Of a stretch of 64,000 nucleotides of DNA, positions 31,532 to 43,031 are shown one piece after another; the stretch's first letter is position 1; each line of letters begins with the position of its first letter. The notes under the pieces were generated by a model. It was not told the origin of the DNA and ran no database searches. It saw only the letters and a program-made list of their open reading frames with translations. Source of the stretch: Peronospora farinosa (taxonomy: Eukaryota > Oomycota > Peronosporomycetes > Peronosporales > Peronosporaceae); assembly GCA_947646735.1 (NCBI GenBank), contig CANTFK010000055.1:62001-126000 (forward strand), written 5' to 3'. The position numbers and the translations under genes are program-made.

Positions 31532-32170
31532 CTAATCCTCATGACGCTGGGCCTTGATCAGTTGCTTCTTCATAGCGTGGAAACGAAGTAACATCCTACA
31601 ACAGACAGTAACCGAGCAACATTAACATCAATTTTCATCTTCCACTCTCCCTTTTCTTCCAACCAAATGCTCGATGACGCACCAGTAAATGGTAAAAGTA
31701 AGCGCACTGATCCACCAATTTCTCTCCGATCGCCATCGCGAGGCTTTTTTCTAGGTATCCGTACACCACATTACATTTGAAGAGCATATCTTTTTACTCT
31801 TGACATTTTATAACGTGACAAACCTGTAAATCAGCCGAGTAATGCGCTTCGAGGTGTGGATCCGAGTGCATTGCGTACCGTTTCTGTAGGTCGTACGTCT
31901 GAGCCGCCAGCACGACAAAAGAAACGGCGGTAATGACAGAAAAGATACTCAATGTGCCAATGCGGATATTGAACACAAAATCGCCAAATTTAACGACCCC
32001 ACGATTCAACATGAGACCCGGGAAGGGGATCGTCATTAAGAATAACCTACAGTTGTAGAGCAATTGTTATATCTTGGCGAAAAAGCATCGGATTATACCG
32101 TAAATTGCACGTACAGAATCACTGCAGGCGGTAGCAAGAGATAGGTAAAAGACGACCACATGGACGTCAT
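31532..32170 (-). CDS. BAP29/BAP31-like ER membrane protein
   Basis: Four exons: 32170-32115, 32046-31824, 31750-31683 and 31595-31532; introns of 68, 73 and 87 nt with good donors (GTACGT, GTTTGT, GTGCGT); 136 residues. Three hydrophobic segments: one near the N-terminus (FTYLLLPPAVI continuing into FLMTIPFPGLM), one at IFSVITAVSFVVLAA, and one at WISALTFTIYWMLLRFH preceded by RSERNWW. The spacing and the R-x-x-RN before the third helix match the BAP31 N-terminal membrane domain. The long C-terminal coiled coil of animal BAP31 is absent; the protein ends KAQRHED. Relatives act in ER sorting and quality control. Assignment rests on layout and weak sequence likeness. Confidence 0.7.
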
Positions 32171-32561
32171 ATTGAGTCTAGGAGAGGGGAGGAGAGTTTT
32201 GTGCGCAAGTTGATACAGTTCTGATTCTTTTTTAGGTGGTTTTTAAGAAATGAGGGTTTTTGTATGGGACGATCTTTTAGCTTAGTATGTAATATGAGAG
32301 GTACCAAAATATCAGAGGAATAAAAATATGCAGGCCTAAACATGCCAAGGAGATTTTTTGACCATCATTCTGATACACAGTAGGTCGTTTTGTCACTTCA
32401 ACTTGGTGGAATGGTTACAAGTCGACCATAACGAGTAGTTTTTCTTAGCTTAAGCAACAATAATGCACGACAAATAAAAAATATATACGTCTTACTAGCT
32501 GCATGTGAATTTCTGTCTAATTGGCTTTTTGTCAAGCACTTTGAAATAAAAACAATGGTAT

Positions 32562-34343
32562 ATGGGACGAGGGTGGATGCCGGACCCCATTCAAACAAAA
32601 ATCAGCTACTTAGTCGTAATGGATGCCAGTTGGGTGGGTGGAAGACGTAGTGTTCAGTCTGTGGATCAGCTCTCGTATATACGATCGAGCATTGCGGAAG
32701 AAGAAGAGAATGAAAGGGTTATTCACACTCCAATGCGAAAGGCTGACGAGGATGAAGTAGGAGGAAATGGACTAGCACTCCGACCCGGTAACGTCCCAAA
32801 CTTATATCATTGGCGTCATATCGGATTGCTAGTGCAATATGCAGCTGTAGGCATGTTGTACGGTGGACTGCCTCGCACGGTGTACCCATTTTTGAATAAC
32901 TATCTGCACTTAGACGGCTATCAGACGCTCTCGGCACGTGTGTTGCTTTCACTGCCTTGGTCGTTCAAAGTGATGATTGGAATTGTGTCGGATTGTTTTC
33001 CCATCTTACGCTCTCGTCGTCGTGCTTACATGGTTGTGGGGTGGCTATTGTGTTCGAGTATGCTGCTAATTCTTGTTTTCGTGAACCAAGAGCCACCATT
33101 CTACATCGACTCAAGTCTACGAGGCAAAGACCTCTCGAAGTTATCGCCTGATGAGCTTAAAGACCGAGTCAACTGGCAGGCACCAAGCTCGGGATCTCTT
33201 TACATTGTGTTGATGATGCTAGCAAGTTTGGGTTACATGATCGCCGATGTGGCTTCCGATGGTCTTGTGGTGGAATTTGCACAGCGTGAGCCAGAAAACA
33301 TTCGTGGTAACATTCAGTCTACTGTCTACCTCGTGCGCAGTGTTGCAATGATTTTTGCAGCGTTACTTGTTGGGTTCGGCCTAAATAGCGAAGACTATGG
33401 AGGATCGTTCTCGTGGTCGTTTACCATGAGCCAGCTCATGCTGATCTTTTCTTTGCTGAGTTTGACAGCGATCCCTGCTGCGCTATGGCTGGTACAGGAA
33501 CCGTCACTAGGTGACCGTGTACCGTGTTTTGGTGAGTACATGCGTGGTCTATGGGTGCTGATCCAGAACTCCGCCGTAGTTCAAATCTTGGCTTATCGAT
33601 TTTTCAGTGGGATCTTTGATGGCTTTACGATCACTGCAGGTGACCCAATTCAGCGATACTGGGCTCAAGTACACCCGCTTAACGAGAGTTTGTTCTCCGT
33701 GCTCGGGCTTGCCGTTTTCAGTGCAGCACTGTATTTAACGAAGCGCATTGGGTTGAATTGGTGCTGGCGAAGCGTCATTGCATGGACGACTGTCTCGGTG
33801 ATTGTTCTGGATGCGATCGTGGGAATGTTGACCGTTTGGGACGTGGTGCGTAGCCAGTGGTTCTGGTTGGGCACACCAATTTTGGAGGAGCTACCGCAAG
33901 CTATGAATTTTCTTATCTCGACATTTGTCGTAGTGGAGCTAGCTGAGCTTGGCAATGAAGCTGCTGTGTATGGATTGCTGACTACTATAAGCAATTTGTC
34001 TAGTCCATTTTCCTCTTGCATCTCCAAGAATGTCAATGCGCTGTTTGACGTGAGCGTGACGGACATCATTCAAGACTCAAAACATGTGCGTTGGCAAGTT
34101 ACTTGGACGTTTGTTATTGCGTATATTATGAAACTACTGTCACTTGCGTGGCTCCCATTGCTTCCACGTCAGAAGCGAGAGACTCAAGAGCTTAAGCGAC
34201 ATGCCCGTTCGTGGTTTTGGGGAGGTATTGCAAGTATCTCTATCTTTACTTTTGCACTATTGTGGTCTGTGATTACCAATCTTTTTTCAATCTTTCCAAG
34301 CACGGCGTGTCTCGTTCTTGCTGGTGGCTCCGGGTGCAAGTAG
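32562..34343 (+). CDS. BT1-family folate/biopterin transporter
   Basis: 593 residues from the first ATG; an alternative start at 32619 gives 574 and may be the real one (MDASWVGGRRS). The protein has about 12 hydrophobic helices. BT1 features: YAAVGMLYGGLPRTVYPFLNNYL, LPWSFKVMIGIVSDCFPILRSRRRAY, and ADVASDGLVVEFAQREP with the conserved Asp in a membrane helix. The family (BT1/FBT, a branch of the major facilitator fold) carries folates, pterins or S-adenosylmethionine in kinetoplastids, apicomplexans and plants, and is expanded in oomycetes. The substrate here cannot be told from sequence. No intron. Confidence 0.88.
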   Translation: MGRGWMPDPIQTKISYLVVMDASWVGGRRSVQSVDQLSYIRSSIAEEEENERVIHTPMRKADEDEVGGNGLALRPGNVPNLYHWRHIGLLVQYAAVGMLYGGLPRTVYPFLNNYLHLDGYQTLSARVLLSLPWSFKVMIGIVSDCFPILRSRRRAYMVVGWLLCSSMLLILVFVNQEPPFYIDSSLRGKDLSKLSPDELKDRVNWQAPSSGSLYIVLMMLASLGYMIADVASDGLVVEFAQREPENIRGNIQSTVYLVRSVAMIFAALLVGFGLNSEDYGGSFSWSFTMSQLMLIFSLLSLTAIPAALWLVQEPSLGDRVPCFGEYMRGLWVLIQNSAVVQILAYRFFSGIFDGFTITAGDPIQRYWAQVHPLNESLFSVLGLAVFSAALYLTKRIGLNWCWRSVIAWTTVSVIVLDAIVGMLTVWDVVRSQWFWLGTPILEELPQAMNFLISTFVVVELAELGNEAAVYGLLTTISNLSSPFSSCISKNVNALFDVSVTDIIQDSKHVRWQVTWTFVIAYIMKLLSLAWLPLLPRQKRETQELKRHARSWFWGGIASISIFTFALLWSVITNLFSIFPSTACLVLAGGSGCK

Positions 34344-34496
34344 TAAGTCCACTTGACCATGGTGAATACCTTTTATGAGGAATATCCAGCCTCGTAGGGG
34401 TTTTAATAATGCAATTATCAGCCAATGAATGTTCTCCGTTTCCTCAAAAACAATGTCCAAACGATTAACTCATTCACAACGAGGAGCTCCGTCCAG

Positions 34497-35418
34497 ATGC
34501 TGCGTCTCTTATCTCCATCCGTTGCCCGCGCTGCACAAAAGTCGGTGCTGCAACAGCGGTCACGTGCACTGCAAATTGTGTCTCGTCCTATGCGTAATTT
34601 TACGTCGACGCGCTCTTGTTTGAACCCAGAAAAGGTGACACAGTCGCTAAGAACGATTTCCACGAGTTTGTAATGGGAAATTGTATGTTCTGATTGAATG
34701 ATGTTAATGCAATGACAGCCAATTACACAAGCTACTATGGAGGGGAAGAAAGCCCCGGATGCACTGGTGCTTTCGCCCTATGAGAAGGTGACGGCCACTG
34801 CAACTGGTGGGTTCTGGCTCGGTCTCATTGGTTTGGGAGCAGTCGGAGTTTACTTTATTGCACGTGAACTTTTACCAAAGTACGTAAAGATTTAAAGCAT
34901 TGATGAAAGGCAGGAGATGCTGACAGGTGATTTTGGTGGTTGTGCAGTCGTATGAGCCCAAACGGCCTCTTCAGTGAGTCGCTGGACTTTGTCTCGGACA
35001 ATACGGACGTAAGTTAATGCAGTGATTGCGGTTGGTATGATGGACCAAAGAGCTCTGAGCTGATAAGGTTGTGGAGTTCTGACGTTAGGTGACTTCGCGT
35101 CTGGGTCTGCCGATTCACGGCTATGGACACGACCATGGTGGCCATCGTGAAGGCCGTCGTAACCGCATTGAGCACGTGAACCTTACAGGCAAGGACGGTA
35201 CCCCGCGTCTTCGTATCAAGTATAACATCAAGGGCCCGTCAGGTCACGCCTATGTGTTTGCTGAGGTGAACCAGGGCATGAAGAAAAACGAGTACGTGTA
35301 CCTCATTGTACAGGTGACGAAGACTGGCGAGCTACTCAAGATTGTTGACAACCGACAGATCCTTTCGGCTGAGACGAAGGAAGAACAAGACGCTCTCCGC
35401 CAGCTACTTGGCAAGTAA
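34497..35418 (+). CDS. TIM21: TIM21, TIM23-complex subunit
   Basis: Four exons: 34497-34634, 34719-34879, 34948-35008 and 35089-35418; introns of 84, 68 and 80 nt; 229 residues. The start MLRLLSPSVARAAQK gives an Arg-rich presequence; an upstream in-frame ATG at 34425 exists. One membrane helix (GFWLGLIGLGAVGVYFIARE) precedes the intermembrane-space Tim21 domain, with SPNGLFSESLDFV, GLPIHGYG, and IKYNIKGPSGHAYVFAEV as core signatures. Tim21 tethers the TIM23 presequence translocase to the TOM complex and to respiratory complexes. The gene codes for a partner of the mtHsp70 import motor found at 20.3-22.3 kb. Confidence 0.92.
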
Positions 35419-35644
35419 GTAGCCACTCATGTAACGAGTCGGCTCTTAAGCTGCTTCTGGTTCGAATCACTATAGTTTCGGTAGTGAAGCAGTCAAACTC
35501 TTTCCATTGGTATGGAGATCTAGTCTTTTTGGTCCATAACTGTTCGTCTATAGCATACACTACTTGAAGCAGATGTTACTTCATCCTGTCGTTACTTCAG
35601 CTCTATAATAGTAGGACCTCATTATTAAAAATCAAATCAAACAA

Positions 35645-36628
35645 ATGGCGGACGATTTTGAGTCGCCATGGGTGGAAAAGTATCGTCCACTTGTGCTGGC
35701 GGATGTCGTTGGTAATCGTGATACGATTGCAAGTTTACAAGCAATGGCTCGAGCCGGTAATATGACGAATTTGATTCTATCAGGTCCGCCAGGTACGGGC
35801 AAAACCACAAGTATCTTGTGTTTGGCACGCGAATTGCTGGGACCAAGCGTAAAGCAGGCGGTATTAGAACTCAATGCATCCGACGACCGCGGTATTGATA
35901 CTGTACGTAACAAGATCAAGATGTTTGCACAACAGAAAGTGACACTTCCTCCTGGTCGTCATAAGCTCGTGATTCTGGACGAGGCAGACTCGATGACGGC
36001 TGCGGCCCAGCAAGCACTACGACGGACGATGGAGATCTTTTCTGCTACTACGAGATTTGCACTGGCCTGTAATAACTCGACAAAGATTATTGAACCAATT
36101 CAAAGTCGGTGTGCTATTCTACGTTATACGCGGCTACCGGATGAGATGCTACTGCGTCGACTACTGACAGTCTGTGAGCAGGAGAATGTCGGGTACAAGG
36201 AAGAGGGACTGGCTGCTCTTATCTTTACGGCTGAAGGAGATATGCGGAATGCACTGAACAATCTACAGGCTACAGCTAGTGGCTTTAATTTTGTCAGTGA
36301 TGAGAATGTGTTTAAGGTCTGTGATCAGCCACATCCGGCAGTTGTGAGGGAGATCTTGAATCAGTGTGCGAAGGGGGAATTGGATGGAGCAGAAAATCAG
36401 GCGGTTGCGCTCTGGAAGAGCGGCTACTCGTCGCTGGATATCATTGGGACCATCTTTAGAGTGTGTAAAGCGCTGCCAATGGAGGACGAGAAATTGAAGC
36501 TTGAGTTTATTAAACTCATTGGAATGACGCACATGTGCATCGCTGATGGCGTTTCGAGTCTGTTACAGATCCATGGTCTTGTAGCACGGCTATGCTCTGC
36601 AGCGTTGGCTGCGAAGACGAAAGGATGA
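35645..36628 (+). CDS. RFC2: Replication factor C subunit 2 (clamp loader)
   Basis: 327 residues, no intron. AAA+ clamp-loader small subunit with Walker [11 protein letters not shown] (residues 47-56), Walker B LDEAD (111-115), and the arginine-finger motif SRC (154-156). The segments [42 protein letters not shown] and [11 protein letters not shown] place it with human RFC2 (yeast Rfc4) and not RFC4 or RFC5. It works in the RFC1-5 pentamer that opens PCNA and loads it on primer-template DNA, and in the Rad17, Ctf18 and Elg1 variants. Length matches the family. Confidence 0.93.
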   Translation: MADDFESPWVEKYRPLVLADVVGNRDTIASLQAMARAGNMTNLILSGPPGTGKTTSILCLARELLGPSVKQAVLELNASDDRGIDTVRNKIKMFAQQKVTLPPGRHKLVILDEADSMTAAAQQALRRTMEIFSATTRFALACNNSTKIIEPIQSRCAILRYTRLPDEMLLRRLLTVCEQENVGYKEEGLAALIFTAEGDMRNALNNLQATASGFNFVSDENVFKVCDQPHPAVVREILNQCAKGELDGAENQAVALWKSGYSSLDIIGTIFRVCKALPMEDEKLKLEFIKLIGMTHMCIADGVSSLLQIHGLVARLCSAALAAKTKG

Positions 36629-36910
36629 GAGAGAGAGAGAAATAGAGATGACATGGGTGGATTGAAACATCTAAGGTGATGCTTGACTTTGTATTCACAC
36701 AGGAGACCTTCATGATACTTAGGGCATAAATTGTCTAAATGCTTCATACTAGTTACCTGATTCCACGAGCTGCTGGTTATCCGATCAGATTATTCCAGTT
36801 GCTCATTTAGAGGCTGTGTCCAAATCAATTAGAAACGAGCTTCATTACATTAGATGTCATTTCTAACGTGTCTCTATTCGAAAGGGATCTACTCCAGTGA
36901 TTCTTTACTT

Positions 36911-37183
36911 ATGGGCGTGCTGCAAAAGGTGTTGCGACCAGGCAGTCGCGAGTTCGTGGTCGTTCTGAATGTGGTGCTGGCACTGCTGTTCTTCGTGATG
37001 CTGACAGTCATTTATACGGAACTGGAGGACTCTTTTCACGTCTTCGTGCTGCTGTTTCTCGTAGTGGGGCTTACGATCTCTATCAATTGGTTTATCATCG
37101 AAGCCAACAACCTTCAACACTTTCACGTGGCAGACAGCAACAAGCAGACATCAATTGTTACTTCAAGAGGCAAAACAGACTAA
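36911..37183 (+). CDS. Pkr1-like V-ATPase assembly protein
   Basis: 90 residues from the ATG at 36911; the frame also opens at 36854, which would add 19 residues. Two hydrophobic helices (FVVVLNVVLALLFFVMLTV and FHVFVLLFLVVGLTISI) are followed by NWFIIEANN, which corresponds to the conserved INWFxxE segment of yeast Pkr1. A short polar tail ends the protein. Yeast Pkr1 is an ER protein needed to assemble the V0 part of the V-ATPase. The start GVLQKVLRPGSREF resembles the short amphipathic N-terminus of that family. Likeness is limited because the protein is small. Confidence 0.65.
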   Translation: MGVLQKVLRPGSREFVVVLNVVLALLFFVMLTVIYTELEDSFHVFVLLFLVVGLTISINWFIIEANNLQHFHVADSNKQTSIVTSRGKTD

Positions 37184-37284
37184 ACCCTATCAGCAACTTA
37201 AAGAGAGACACAAGTCACACATAAAATCGTTAAGACTTGTCCAATCTTCCATTATATCAGAGATACCCACTACATACTTGAGTC

Positions 37285-37830
37285 TTATATATCGTCATCT
37301 GATACCAACCCAAACGTACGTTTGCAGCAGCTCATGGCAATGCTGCGACCGTAGGGAACGTACGACAGCGTGTACCACACAAGAGCCAGGAATTGCACGA
37401 GCACCGACAGTAACACCAGCAATAGTCGGTGGTGAATGTGATGGGAGAAGCAAAACAACAGCGTCACAAAGATAAAGACGACGTAAACGACGGCAGAGTA
37501 GCGACGCTTGGCATGGAACATTGTCTGTATTTGTTTCCACGGCCCGACAAAGAAGGTCGTACAGCCAATAGACAGTAAATTGCCAATAGTGTAGCCAACC
37601 GCAAAAGGTGCAGGGTTTCCGTGTACCAATCTAGCCAAACGAAAGGTCGAACCAAGCGACAGCAAGAAGCCCAGCATGAAGCACGTTAGGCAACCAATGA
37701 CGCGTTCTTGATACGATAGACTTGGACACAACCAGAAATTACCATTGGCATTAGGAGAACTTTGCACAGGTGAAGGACCACTTTCGGGGTCAAGCAATTT
37801 TTGCTTATGCTCTCGAAATGCATCCATCAT
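37285..37830 (-). CDS. SFT2: SFT2-like Golgi vesicle transport protein
   Basis: 181 residues from the ATG at 37830; upstream open codons to 37914 would add a hydrophobic leader and are less likely. A cytosolic N-terminus (MMDAFREHKQKLLDP) leads to four membrane helices. The SFT2/Got1 pattern is clear: LSYQERVIGCLTCFMLGF, FAVGYTIGNLLSIGCTTFFVGPWKQIQTMF, and the ending WYTLSYVPYGRS. Yeast Sft2 and Got1 are needed redundantly for fusion of endosome-derived vesicles with the late Golgi. The start codon is 93 bp from the divergent Nup160-like start codon. Confidence 0.87.
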   Translation of the reverse strand: MMDAFREHKQKLLDPESGPSPVQSSPNANGNFWLCPSLSYQERVIGCLTCFMLGFLLSLGSTFRLARLVHGNPAPFAVGYTIGNLLSIGCTTFFVGPWKQIQTMFHAKRRYSAVVYVVFIFVTLLFCFSHHIHHRLLLVLLSVLVQFLALVWYTLSYVPYGRSIAMSCCKRTFGLVSDDDI

Positions 37831-37923
37831 GAGCCTTATCCAATAAAGTAAAAGTGAAAGAGAAGAAAGTTGCGTTGAGCTGATTCCAAGCAACATAATA
37901 AAAGTATGTAACATATAATTGAT

Positions 37924-40900
37924 ATGTTGCCTGGAATCAGATCTGAGTCGAGAAGAGGAGGAGTATTAAATAGAAACGTATCAACCACCAATCCTGTCAT
38001 GCGTCCGCTGCTGCAGGAAGCTCAGTTCGCATGCTTTGAGAACGATGAGGACGTTTCTTCTAGCACTTCTTCATTGCCGAGCTTTACTATCTCAAGTCCA
38101 TTGGGGCACTCACCGCCGCCCAAAAAGAGCTTTGCTCGTGGTAATCCTCATGTATTTCCAACTGCCATTTCTAACGTCACGTTGTGTCATTTCTAACTAC
38201 TGTTTCTAATTTATAGTCCGTGCATTAGAATGCAGTGGCTCGGGCAGTTTCTATTTCCAAAATGAAAATTTACGTGATCGTTTCGTATGTTGGCGAGTGT
38301 TAAAAAACGTGGTTTTACTGCGAGAATGGAGTTTAAACACGACGTTAAAACAAAATGGCATTCGACTGGAATTTCCAGCTCCTGTTGTTTCTACTGGAGT
38401 TTTTGCAGTGGAAAACTGGACAGACGATGCAGTGACAATCAATGTCGTGACACACGCTGGGACAATCCATCGGTTGACGTATTCCGTGCCGAGTTTAAAC
38501 AATTTTAGCATTTTTTCACAATCGGATGTTTCAGCTTTTCCCGAGCCAAAACCAGCGACTTTCAGTCGTTGTGATGTATTGGAGAGTTTAAACAGTGATG
38601 AAATTTTGACTGTTGCTTTATGGGTAAACGAGTATAATCTCGTCGTAGGGACTGATGCAGGTCGTGTCCTTGGTGTAAACTTTGGACTACCGACGGATGC
38701 CAAAAACCTGCAAGAATTTATATTTTCCGACGAGTCCGTGGTGAGCTGGATCTGGCATGGACTGATTAAATCAACAGCAGCCAAATTAAAGGGCAGCACG
38801 GAAGAAACTACAAGAAAAGAGGTCGGCGCAGCGGTTGTAGCTATGACGTGTTTTCAGATTGAAGGAGAGGAAGATGATGACGGAAATAATAAAGACGTTT
38901 GCGTCGTCACGATCTCGGCTAATTGTGTGTTGCGAGCATGGAGTTTCTGTTCCCAGTCGTGTCTTGGACGACAACAGCTCCGGACGTTAGTAATGCCTCA
39001 ATCTAATGAGAATGATGAGGATAATGAGGAAGCAGGTTGGAACGACAAGGATCTGGATGGCGATGATGGATTGAGTAGCAGTGGCATCTATGCTACTCAT
39101 GCAAAAGTTATCGCACTGCCCCCGACAGAATCGGATAATTGCAGATTATTAGTGCATTTGGATGCTACAGCAGCGCATTCTTCAGAGATTTTTTTGCTAA
39201 GAGGTGACGTGCAGCTTGCTGCTGTGTCGAGTGCTGGATCAAATGACGACGAACTTGCGCTGGAAATTGCAAGGGTTTTTACTGTGCAGGCACCGGAGCA
39301 AAAAGTGAAGCGTGGACTTAAGATGGTGGATTTTGCTGTCGACAAGAACTTTCTCTTTTCATCGTGGCGTTCACTGGAAGGAGACGAGGTGTACATCCAC
39401 CCAAACCCGATGGCGCTTACAGGTCCAAAACGCATTATAGGTCAACTTGTTAGTAGTCTTGATCTGCAGATGCAAAAGTATGAGATTGAGGACAATGAGT
39501 GGCTCTTTGACCTGAAGGAGAAAGGTGCAGGGGTGCTTATTGATGATTTCTTTGTCGAGCGGATACTTTTGCCTGGGCGCTTCTCGCGACAGAATCTGTC
39601 GAGTGCTATCGTGGAAGCACAAAACAGCGCACTGGGTAGTGCCAATTCTCATTCGCCGTTTTCTCATCGTTTGTCCAAGTATAAAGACGAGTTGGTTCGA
39701 CTTGTGTCAAGCCGATTGATGGATACGGATAGTGCTGCCAGTGTCTGCAATGGATCAGCGCCAAGTATGCTGCGCATCAGGGTTTGGAAAGAGCTTATTG
39801 CGCTGTGCACGAAGTATTGGCGGTGCGAAAACGTGCCAATTGGCTTTGCTACGACGACAAACGCGCTTCTTCCTGGCGCACCTGTGATGCTGCGCCGGAA
39901 TTGTGTATCGCTGTTGTTTCCATCTGCATCATCAATCACTGCCGCATTTATCTCACCAGCAGAGCAAGGCTCAACTAGTAAAGAGTGCGTGGCTGATTTA
40001 GTATGTGAAGTTCTCCCGATTTTTGACGCATTTTCTAGCCAAAGTTTCCAGACCTGTGTTCACCGCGAAGTTGCTGATGTATCCTCCGATTGGAAAGTAA
40101 AGTCCTTTGTGGCTTTGGCGCGCCACTGTGTGCGTCTCGGTCTAAAACCGAATTTTGCGGCTAGCGCCTCTGATACTGGGCAAATTGTCAGTGCTGATCT
40201 CGTTCTCACCCGCGCGATTTTACGCTTAAGCAAGCTGATAGGTGGTGATGGCACTTTCCAAGACCAAGTGTTCCATGACCTGGTAGAGCACTTGTTCCCA
40301 TTTGACCTTTGGCATGGTCCAGGAACGCACACATCATCGTCGCCGAAGCGTGAAAGCAGCCCAATAAGTAATGACGACATGGACACAATTACCGACAAGG
40401 AAGATTTTGTGATGGCAGATGCCGCTGCTCCGAGCGATTACTACTCGACTAGCCGCAGAGCATTTTTCGCCGCCCATGAAATGTGCTTTGCTTTCGCCCA
40501 GGTCGCGTCACGCACAATCGACGAAATGTGCAACCAGTCACTTCGTGTAGTGCTCTTTCTAGCGTATTTGGTGGACAGTCGACCCGCATTTTTAGGCACT
40601 CGGACGTTGAGCACGATCGTGCAAGTGTACCTGCCTAAATCTATCACAGTGTATCAGCGTTGGCGGCTCAACAAGTGGGTCGTTAGCCAAGGTATCACAC
40701 AGTTAATTGCTGATTCAGATCCTGCTATCACATTGTCGGCTACGCTCATGCCGTCTTTGCTGCAAACTTTCGTTATGGACGTGAACAAAAAACTAAACGG
40801 ATCAAACAAATTTAAGCGAGCGCTTTCGGTATTGCAGATCGCTAGCGCTAGCGACAACGTCCGTAGCGAAGAAGTACATGGCGTGTTGGCAACGTATACA

Positions 40901-42889
40901 TGCGATATCCTGCAGAAAGTTTCTCAGCCCAACGACTTGCTCGTGCATTTCCTACAGAAGCAACAGCAGTTCCGACTTTTGCGTGCATTGTTCTGTTGTA
41001 ATCTCAGCGACATCAGTCTGCACGGCTTCAGCAAGAAAGAAGCTGCCAGCACTCAGCGAGGCGACCAGGTGCACAAGTGCGTGCGCTCAATCGGTGAGTG
41101 CCTAGCTTGCGAAGGCCAAGAGGCTGCAGCGCGCTCTCACGACGATGCGGACGCACGTGACCATGCTCGTTGGTGTTTCCAACAAGCTGTTCGCTGCTTC
41201 AGTATTTGCCTGTCGGACTTTTTCGTTGAGCGGAATCACCGGTCCTCGCTGTCAGAGAAGGCTCTGGAGCACTTTATTTACGAGGTGATCGGTTTGCTCA
41301 AGGAGAAGGTGCCCCGTGGGTTTTACGACCAACTCCTTGGCTTCCTTTGGACCGTGGTCACACAGGCAATGAGCCGTTTGGCCCACCATTACGACAGTGA
41401 GCCGAGTTTTGCGGTGCAATCCTTCATCTGGGTTAATGTGTTTAAGTATTCCGTTGAAGAGCGACTCTTTCGCGACGCGCATTTGGCGCTCATGCACACG
41501 TTGGAACACTCGGCAACCTCGGGGGAGGCTGGTGCGGAAGCAGAGGGAACGGCAAGTGAATGCGTAAACTACCTGATGAAGGAATTGTACCGCTATGGAC
41601 ACCTTGATCTTATCTGTGAATTGCGATGGGGATCTCTGGAGACACACGTCGAGAAGTATATTCTATGGCAAGCGGCTCACGCCACTGTCATCCAGGGCAA
41701 TGACCTCGATTTGAGTGCTGTCCGTTACTATAATTTGCTCTTCACATTCTACATGCGCAAGCAGCAGCCAGCAAATGCAGCATCTTCGCTGTATGCTCTT
41801 GCGCTACATTTACGACTCGGAGTATCGACATCGAAGGCAGCTCTCGAGGCACAGCGCAACGCTCTGAATGCAGCCTGCAACACGCTGCTAGCGCTTCCTG
41901 TTGAGAACCGCTGGGTTGTGCGCAAGCTACACGCAGCGGAGCTCAAACCTTCTTCATTAGGCGCTTCTCAACAAAGCAAGTTTTCACCATCTTCTACTGT
42001 AACTACGCTAGAGGATATGAAACATGAGATGGCTGTGGTTGATGGCAAGCTTCGTTTATTAACACTGGGTCACTCGGAGAGTGTGCTCTTGAGCACGATG
42101 GATGGAGACGAGGTGATTGCTTTGCTATTAGATGCGGTCCATAGCAGTTGCCATAAGCCAGGAAACATGACGCTAGCTGAGCGCCGAAGAGCTAACATGT
42201 GTTCGATCGAGATGGCTGCTGAGATTGCGGGCAGAAGCTCGGTGGCTAGTTTGTCTGGTCTGACGAAGTCCTTGACTCGCTACTGCGTGGCCAGCGAGCG
42301 TTCTACTCTGTCGTCCTCCGTCATCCGATCCGATGGTAATTTGTTATGGGAACTACTCGAGCTTTTGCTGGCTAATGCGGGATCACTAGCGCAATATGAG
42401 GTCGCTGCTGAGACAGTATTGGACTTCTGGCAGCAACAAGGACGCAAACTTGCTCTTCCTGTGTGGCTTAATGAGCGGTTGGCGAACCCAACGTCCGGAA
42501 ACCCAGCCATGCTGCTAAAATTGTACCTGAAGCATGGCCTACTACTAGAAGGGTTGCAGCTTGTCGAGAGTCTAGTGGTAGATGCCGTCGCCATTGGCAG
42601 ACGAAGTGTTACGACCAATTCCAGTATCCAGTCGCAGATGAAGTCGAGCCCTAGCTTGTCGAGGCTTCCGTGGATTCCGTACAGTCTCGTCGATGCGCTC
42701 TTGGACTCGACGGCAGCAGTGCTGAACCAGGATGTAAGTGGCGGTGTCTCGCCTGCCGCGGTAGCGAAACTGCGCGAACGAGATCGCTCCCTTCGTCACC
42801 AGTTGTCTCGATACTTTCACTCGATTAGTGCTCTCCAGCAAGCACAAGAAGCAAGTCTCGTGCGTAGTAGCATTGACTTGGACTTGTAG
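37924..42889 (+). CDS. Nup160/Nup120-like nucleoporin
   Basis: Two exons, 37924-38140 and 38217-42889, with a 76-nt intron (GTAATC donor, TTATAG acceptor, phase 1), giving 1629 residues. The first ~85 residues are Ser/Pro-rich. A predicted beta-propeller follows: the motif WRVLKNVVLLREWSL, then strands such as RLEFPAPVVSTGVF, VAMTCFQIEGE and NCVLRAWSF, with an acidic loop. From about residue 600 the protein is helical to the end, as in the Nup160 half of the Y-complex. Propeller plus helical stack, length near 1.5 kDa-scale family members, and WRxxxx start are the basis; sequence likeness is modest. The Y-complex forms the nuclear-pore outer ring. It is convergent with NOC1. Confidence 0.75.
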
Positions 42890-43031
42890 ACGCGTTTTAA
42901 GTTGGCTGGTGTTCGATTCAGATGACGTTGTGAACACTTCAACTTGGAATTGAGGTACATCTTCATGAAATGAGCAAGTCTCTTGGTCGGTTGATGCAGC
43001 TTTCTATCTTTCCCTACGCTATGCTAAAAGG

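Noticed and set aside
35459..35468. tRNA B-box-like GGTTCGAATC after the TIM21 gene
   Set aside because: No A box upstream and the needed 5' half would overlap the TIM21 stop region without pairing.
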